From NCBI GenBank assembly GCA_026120185.1, contig JANUWF010001824.1, forward strand, positions 1 through 64,000: a stretch of DNA of 64,000 bases, given 5' to 3'. Every line of letters starts with the position of its first letter. Position 1 is the first letter of the stretch. The position numbers and the translations under genes were made by a program. The notes below the pieces were generated by a model. That model was not told the DNA's origin. It saw only the letters and a program-made list of their open reading frames with translations, and did no database searches. This document shows, piece by piece, positions 59,351 to 64,000 of this stretch. The DNA is from Voacanga thouarsii (lineage: Eukaryota > Streptophyta > Magnoliopsida > Gentianales > Apocynaceae).

Positions 59351-60557
59351 TTAAATAGTGAACGTACCTTCCACCACCACGGCATCGGCCCCAACTTCCT
59401 CTCTGTTGAGAGCGAATACCTTGGCCTTCACTTGTGGCTTCGGTGCTCCCCCTCCGGCTGCTCCCATGGCGTTGGCCCGGTTGGGTCCCGGGTTCTGAGC
59501 CGGGTTTCCCTGCCCGACTCGGTGCAGCTTAGGGCAGGTATTCCTCAGGTGGTTCGGGTCACCACAGTGGTAGCACTTCCTATCTCTTACCTTGGACAAG
59601 CAATTCCTCTCGGTGTGGCGTTTCCTTCCACACTGCCTGTAGGACGGAAAGTTCGGTGCAGGTCCAGCCGGTGCTGTCCAGGTTTGCTTTTCCCGATTCT
59701 GCCAGAGATGATTTGCAGGGCGCTTGTGGGATTGCTGCCTCGGAAAGTGTCCCTGTGGTTGTCTCGGCGGTGGGAAGGGCTTGGCCGCCATCCTGCTGCG
59801 GTCATTATTCTCTATGCGAGTAGCAGCGTCCACCGCCCCCGAGTAAGTTCTCGGTGGAGCAGGTGCCAAAGCTCTCCTCAGCTCCGGTCTTAGCCCCTTG
59901 ACGAACTGCCTCGTCCGATTCTGCTCGGTGTCGACCAGTTTTCGGCAGTATTTTGACAACTGCGTGAATCGAGCCGCGTATTGAGCCACAAACATGCTCC
60001 CCTGCCTTAGATTCTGAAATTCATCCTCCCATTTCTCTACAATCTACTGAGGGATGTACTCCGCCCTGAAGGATTCAACGAAGTTGGACCACGTCCATTC
60101 TTGCTCATCCATTACCCAGTCCTCTTGGACCCGCTGCCACCACGCCCGAGCTGGTCCTCTCAACCGAAAAGCTGCAAACTTAACCATCCGCTCTTCTGAA
60201 TACTGGAGCATTGCGAAGATATCCTCCATTTGCTTGACCCACCGCTCGGCCTTCTGGTCTTGTTCTGCTTCACCCATAAAGATAGGCGGTTGGAATTTCA
60301 AGAACTTCTCCAACGCCTCATCTTCCCCTCTAGGGTGCCTCCGCTCGGTTAGCGTCTTGAAGAATGTCGACCACTTTGCTGAGTGTCTGACCCATTGACC
60401 CATCTACCGGGGCTTCAGACCCAATGCCCATCGCGGGATCACGTTGCCCGTCACCCCGATGGGGTGATTGCATCCGTTCTGGTTCAACTTCCGGTGCTAC
60501 CCGGTCTACCTCTGGAGTTCTTCTGGTGGATGGAACTGCACGTCTCTTGGGTGCCAT
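59351..60557 (-). pseudogene. gag: Gyp2 gag (capsid and nucleocapsid)
   Basis: The start is chosen at the ATG at 60557 (MAPKRRAVPSTRR), the usual basic N-terminus of plant chromovirus Gag. A frame change lies at about 60380-60403. The capsid core (KFLKFQPPIFMGEAEQDQKAERW, 60403-60044; core motif RGPARAWWQRVQ) ends in a TGG-to-TAG-type stop at about 60042. The rest runs from 59995 (YAARFTQLSKYCRKL, FVKGLRPELRRAL), then a Pro/Gln/Arg-rich linker and a CCHC knuckle (CYHCGDPNHLRNTC). A preceding CxxCGRKRH-like segment may be a partial second knuckle. It packages the element RNA. A 204-codon open frame on the opposite strand is a shadow of this gene. Confidence 0.9.
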
Positions 60558-60814
60558 TCTATACCATACCCCAAATGTTAAATGTATGCACTCAAGTATC
60601 AAATCATTTTAGTGGTGTATGCATACATAGTCAAGTATGAGTAGAAAGAAGTCAGATGCAACTTATTTAAAGGATTGCTCATAAATTTCAATTTCAAAAA
60701 TTAACTTGCATAATTTTGAAATTTGATAAAAAGGAACTTTAAGAAGTCTTAACATCTCAATTCATGAAAAACTGTAAATAAACAAACATCCAAATCAAAA
60801 TGATTCCTAGCTCT

Positions 60815-61345
60815 CTACTCCTCATCGGAATCCTCATCATTTGCCTTATATATCCAACCTCCGGTGTTTTTAGAGAAATCCACCCCCTCCCCGCTAGCAA
60901 ATCCCTCCATAGGCTCCTTCCTAGGGCGCCTAGAACTCTCCTCGGCCTCAACTCGGCTGAAGGGAGGAATAAAGGAAGGTCTAGGTGGAGACTCATAGTC
61001 TATCTCCCCCAGGTCATCACTAGCTGCTGCTAAATCCACTTCGGGATTAGGAGGGTGGGGTTCAGGCTCCACTATCATAACATCATCCTCACTGTCAGAG
61101 CTTATATCTATCACCGGGATTGGAGGTGGTTCAAGGATCTGGACCTCGTCCTCACTGCTATCCTCCATCAAGTCATGCTCATCATCACTATTATCCTCTA
61201 CAGGGATATCCTCGACATCATTGTCATCCTCTATAGGGACAACTGGCTGAGGGGCAGGCTAGGGAACTGGAAGGTCCTCCTGGTCTAGATAGTAGGGTGG
61301 GTGCCACTGTTGCCCTTTCCTGGCTGTCCTAAGCAGTCTAACCAT
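60815..61345 (-). pseudogene. Gyp2 acidic pre-gag ORF (176 codons, one stop)
   Basis: The ATG at 61345 lies about 86 bases after the PBS. A short basic, aromatic start (MVRLLRTARKGQQWHPPYYL) is followed by TAG at codon 29, which fits CAG changed by C-to-T. The rest is rich in Asp, Glu, Ser and Pro (EDSSEDEVQIL, DISSDSEDDVMI) and ends WIYKANDEDSDEE with TAG at 60815-60817. The repeats of [ILV]xSSDSEDD type resemble acidic SUMO-interaction-like patches, but this is only a pattern. It probably has no fold. It stands where Gyp1 also shows an ORF (20980). Its function is unknown to me; a chaperone-like, leader-translation or host-protein-binding role is possible. Confidence 0.55.
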
Positions 61346-61430
61346 CCTACAGCATCAACAAAATAGGTTGGATAAGATTTAAACTTAAATAAATAAATCA
61401 TATATCATAAATATTTGTCTATAACCTAGT

Positions 61431-61441
61431 CTCTGATACCA
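61431..61441 (-). promoter_or_regulatory. Gyp2 primer binding site (tRNA-iMet)
   Basis: On the - strand TGGTATCAGAG follows the LTR end GGGGTGTTACA with two spacer bases. Confidence 0.88.
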
Positions 61442-61443
61442 CT

Positions 61444-61967
61444 TGTAACACCCCAGAAAATCCAGGCCCGCCAGGGCCGGGGATGTTGCCCCGTCTAAAG
61501 AACAAGGGGTCTTTATAACTAGGTCACAAATAAAAATTGCTGAAATGAATAATACTCAAGCTAAAAGAATTTATTACAACCCAAAAATAAATACTTCCAA
61601 TGTACATCCATGAAATTCCAAAACAAAACTCATAATTAAAATCATCCACACTCGTCTCCCAAAGCAGTGCATAAAATCAAACACACATTCTCCTCCAAAG
61701 TAGCCACTCACCCACAACAGGATCAACCTGAAAACATGATAAAAGGTGGTGAGACAGAAATCTCAGTAAGTCCGTGTGTGCTTTGGGTGTTTAGCAGGAA
61801 TAGTTCGTGGATGCAAAGTATGAAATCTTTATAAGAGAAACATTGGCAAGCAATAAACATCAGTCAAAAGCAAGAGTGGCGTTTTGGCTCTTCTGGCCAT
61901 ACATAAGTAATAAAGTCAACCACTCGAAAGAAAGGGATATGGGTTACCACACTTTGGGCCCCATAAC
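61444..61967 (-). repeat. Gyp2 5' LTR remnant (524 bp)
   Basis: It matches the first 520 bases of 51411 (+ strand view) almost perfectly and stops at GGGCCCCATAAC, where it joins copia LTR sequence with AAC shared by both partners (61965-61967). Confidence 0.88.
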
Positions 61968-62723
61968 ACCTCTCTAAATGACATTTACCATCCTTAGGCC
62001 TCTAGTCCAATGATCCACGACCTCCTGGATTCTTTCCGCCTTCCAAGAGAGCTACCCTAAAGCAAACATCCAAGCCATATTTCCCAGGGCCTTGGATATT
62101 TATATCAGTTGGACAATCACAAGGGGCGATATAGCATAGAAACTATCATGTACAAGTCTATCTTAACTAATTAGTCACACATACCCAACATACCAGTATA
62201 TTGACCCTACGATAGAACCTCAACTATAGCATATCAAAGTATATGCTTCCAGCTTTGTCAGACCACCAACTCATACTCAAGTCGTAGAGTACTAGTCCAC
62301 ACTGTAGCAGTAGTAGTCTATGTATCTACAATATAGTATTTTTAAGAAACTACTACTACAGGTCCTGTTCTACGTATTCGAAATACGTTTATGTCATGAA
62401 GTGAGTGGACTACTCACTGGCTAAAGGTAATTCATTCCCCATTTAGAATTTAAAACATAATAACCTAAACATGATGAGATTCTCATTCTCATCAATTGGT
62501 TAAGAACAGAAGTTTATGTGCTAAGTAACCCGTAATCCATATCTTACTGTGAAAGACCTCCATTCACATGGACCACTTACTTAAACACAATGGGTCTTTT
62601 CCAAATGTAATTGTGCACACATAAAATTGTAAATTCACAAACTTTTTATGAGAATAAATTCTATTATTAAAACATTCGACTTTTGCCTCAAAAACCTAGT
62701 TTAAGAGGGCATACATCCCAATA
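61965..62723 (-). repeat. Cop3 LTR fragment (copia), right of Gyp2
   Basis: On the - strand it starts TATTGGGATGTATGCC (usual TGTTGGAATGTATGCC) at 62723 and is collinear with the Cop1/Cop2 LTR start through the GTAGGACAGGACC-like and CTACGACTTGAGTATGAG blocks to 61965. Together with 51152-51410 it probably represents one LTR into which Gyp2 inserted; about 600 bases of LTR are missing between them, removed with most of the Gyp2 5' LTR. Confidence 0.75.
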
Positions 62724-62730
62724 ATGTTGC

Positions 62731-62920
62731 ACTGATAGTTATATGTACATGACCTCACTTTTGTATATTACATTATATCCATATAGTTTTTGTTATATCA
62801 ATCTAGGCTTTATTTACTTATCTGTCTTATCCGTTATAAAGACTCCTTATCTGGGTAACTGAACGGGACGACACCCATTTATAGTAGGCTTTCGTTGTTG
62901 TTATCGGTAGGGGTGTTACA
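62731..62920 (+). repeat. Gyp1 3' LTR, right end
   Basis: It matches 20715-20903 closely and ends GGGGTGTTACA, followed by TTGTG. It closes the 52 kb Gyp1 span. Confidence 0.8.
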
Positions 62921-63244
62921 TTGTGTAGATGTGATATGAATTTTTCTGGAATTTGATGCCTTGGTGAAGTAGTTTCAATTTGGTTTACTTCCATGTGGGT
63001 GTGTGAGAACTAGCCAAAAATAGATGTTCATCTTTGTATGTGTCGGTTGTTTGTGTACTTGGTGATGTAGTTTGGATACGTGTAAATTCCTCCTAAGACA
63101 AAAAAAAAAAAAAAAAAATTGGTGTTGGAGTTTTTAAGAGTTTGAAAGCTTATCTTCTACTATCATACAATTCAGTCAGGTTGTGTAGAAGAGAAAAAGA
63201 TTGCTGCAGTTTTGTGCTTTGATGTTGATGTTTAAATGGGCTAT
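62921..63244. other. Unassigned flank of Gyp1
   Basis: I found no homology to other parts of the window. It may be the DNA that Gyp1 inserted into (continuing from 10622), either host sequence or the rest of the LTR at 7861. It includes an A-run of about 19 bases at 63100-63118. No coding frame of note. Confidence 0.4.
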
Positions 63245-63330
63245 TGATAGGGGCTAAAATTACCATTAGTTTCCTAGTTATTTGAAACTGTTTTGAGATA
63301 CATTTATGGTAATAACTAGGCATCAACATG
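63245..63330 (+). repeat. Athila/Tat-like LTR start, fragment
   Basis: TGATAGGGGCTAAAATTA opens a stretch matching the first 85 bases of the LTRs at 1387, 13646, 15045 and 19176 (TTCCTAGTTATTTGA, AATAACTAGGCAT). Homology fades at about 63330. No PPT precedes it, so it is a broken copy. From 63331 to 63530 I see only a G/C-richer stretch with GCAATTAAATTGCAAATTGC, not assignable. Confidence 0.6.
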
Positions 63331-63529
63331 TATGTTATTTATTGTGCACATGTATGGCTCGGCTGATTCGGTGCAATTAAATTGCAAATTGCAATTCCAC
63401 GAAGATTCAATTTGAGCTAGTCGTTGCATTGGAGTGGGTCGGCACATGGGTCACAGACTTGGGTCACCCATAAGGTGCCAGTTTAGTGCGGCGGGTATTG
63501 TGGACCACAGTGCAGAAAGGCTCCATTCC

Positions 63530-63625
63530 TTTCTTCACGCAGGAGAGCTGCATTTTTTTTTTTTTTTTTTGGTGTTCTTCGGTTGGTTTTTTGCTGTGTT
63601 TGGCTTGCAATTTCATCTTTAAAAA
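63530..63625 (+). repeat. Copia LTR 3' end, fragment
   Basis: It follows the end of the Cop1 LTR: CTTTCTTCACGCAGGAGAGCTG, T-run, GTTCTTCGGTTGG, then TTGGCTTGCAATTTCATCTT (Cop1: TTCGCTTGCAATTTTATCTT). The T-run of 18 at 63554 corresponds to the shorter T-run of Cop1. Confidence 0.55.
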
Positions 63626-63629
63626 CAAG

Positions 63630-64000
63630 GTATAAAAGGTGGTGAGACAAAAATCTCAGTAAACCTATTTGTGCTTTGAGTGTTTCAAGTAAATTAGTTC
63701 ATGTATGCAAGTTGTGATATTTCATAAAATAAAGTATTGGCAAGCTTCAAATAAATTTCACGAATAAAGAGTGGTGTTTTTCCTTTCCAAAACATACATG
63801 TGCACAATAAATACAACAACTCAAAAGAGGTAGCCATGGCACCACACTTTGTGCACCATGACAATATAACGATCAGAATGACACACTTTGTGCATACTGA
63901 CACAAGGTTGGTGTACGGACTACTGGGTGAGATACTCCTCCATCTCTACACCCAAACTTGTTGGTTGTCCACTCCGGAAATACACAATCCACTTGACTGA
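63630..64000 (-). repeat. Gyp2-family LTR fragment running off the window
   Basis: It is collinear with 34329-34690 and 51706-52062: the ATAAAAGGTGGTGAGAC, AAATCTCAGTAA, TGGGTGAGATACTCCTCC-like and CACTTGACTGA blocks occur in the same order. It is more diverged than the other two copies. It starts inside the LTR, so its left part is missing at the junction with the copia fragment. Confidence 0.75.

Larger units (their letters stand above)
51411..61967 (-). mobile_element. Tekay-like chromovirus Gyp2
   Basis: On the - strand: 5' LTR remnant (61967-61444), tRNA-iMet-type PBS, acidic pre-gag ORF, gag, protease, RT-RNase H, integrase, chromodomain, PPT, 3' LTR (55651-51411). LTR length over 4 kb, a chromodomain and an acidic pre-gag frame fit the Tekay/del clade. 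Only a few stops and three frame changes disrupt it, so it is the youngest full element here. The 5' LTR lost about 3.7 kb in a deletion joining it to copia sequence at 61965. The left flank is AGAAG; the right flank is deleted. Confidence 0.9.
10625..62920 (+). mobile_element. Chromovirus Gyp1 (Ty3/gypsy), expanded to 52 kb by nested insertions
   Basis: LTR starts at 10625 (TGTAATACCC) and 49174 (TGTAATAGCC) share over 1.9 kb of homology. LTR ends at 20903 (GGGGTGTTATA) and 62920 (GGGGTGTTACA) also match. Between them, after removing insertions, are a tRNA-iMet-type PBS, pre-gag region, gag, protease, RT-RNase H, integrase and chromodomain, in standard Ty3/gypsy order. The flanks are GTGTG (10620-10624) and TTGTG (62921-62925), a target duplication with one mismatch or a slipped TG. 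Insertions: 13646-20601, 21029-30300, 32811-46500 and about 51131-62730. Many stops and frameshifts are present, so it is inactive. Confidence 0.8.

Noticed and set aside
59279..59893. 204-codon open frame on the + strand
   Set aside because: It lies wholly antisense to the Gyp2 gag nucleocapsid region, which has a CCHC knuckle and a clear family pattern. The open antisense frame is a by-product of the codon composition.
63100..63118. A-run as the tail of a SINE, LINE or processed copy
   Set aside because: No flanking target duplication, no pol III boxes or coding sequence upstream, and the preceding sequence matches nothing known to me.
1..64000. A host gene, CRISPR array, operon or cellular pathway
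   Set aside because: All coding similarity I can recognise belongs to retrotransposons. No spaced short direct repeats of CRISPR type, no exon-intron structure, and no host domain were seen.

Overview
The window reads as nuclear DNA of a flowering plant, probably a eudicot. It is AT-rich, has no operons or recognisable host genes, and is almost wholly built of LTR retrotransposons typical of plants: Ty1/copia, Ty3/gypsy chromoviruses (with chromodomains) and Athila/Tat-like gypsy elements primed by a tRNA-Asp-like site. I cannot name the species. No host protein gene, rRNA, genuine tRNA gene or CRISPR array could be supported.

Layout. 1-2772: 3' part of an Athila/Tat-like element (purine-rich interior, polypurine tract, LTR). 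2773-7860: a second, older Athila/Tat-like element with a truncated 5' LTR, PBS, broken gag and a broken 'putative plant transposon protein' gene, but no pol. It is cut at 7861 by the LTR of a chromovirus relative (7861 to about 10622), which carries long microsatellites. 10625-62920: one chromovirus, 'Gyp1', spread over 52 kb by later insertions. Its 5' LTR (10625-13645 + 20602-20903) holds an Athila/Tat-like element (13646-20601), whose own 5' LTR holds a solo LTR (15045-16928, target duplication GCATG). Its leader holds a copia element on the + strand (21029-30300, target duplication CAGAG). Its reverse transcriptase gene holds a second copia on the - strand (32811-46500, target duplication ATTAG), and that element's 3' LTR holds a 4.3 kb solo chromovirus LTR (34026-38313, target duplication TAAGT). 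Its 3' LTR (49174-about 51130 + about 62731-62920) holds a third copia LTR, split by a Tekay-like chromovirus 'Gyp2' on the - strand (51411-61967). 62921-64000 is a patchwork of an unassigned stretch and Athila-, copia- and Gyp2-type LTR fragments.

How the parts work together. Nesting gives the relative order of insertion: Athila-like element 2, then the 7861 LTR, then Gyp1, then the three copias and the third Athila-like element, then the two solo LTRs and Gyp2. Gyp2 is the least decayed (RT-RNase H and integrase reading frames nearly whole, with all catalytic residues). Every element has stop codons or frameshifts, so none looks autonomous now. Most stops I could compare with a family residue fit a single C-to-T or G-to-A change, as expected for methylated, silenced repeats.

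The points most worth following up are a tRNA-like A-box/B-box module inside the Gyp2-family LTR, a small acidic reading frame upstream of gag in Gyp2 (with a possible counterpart in Gyp1), a convergent pair of copia elements able to make a long hairpin RNA, a fresh 293-bp duplication across the pol/PPT/LTR junction of Gyp2, and Athila-like elements that keep gag and the transposon-protein gene but show no pol. Boundaries given as 'about' were judged by eye from homology between copies in the window.
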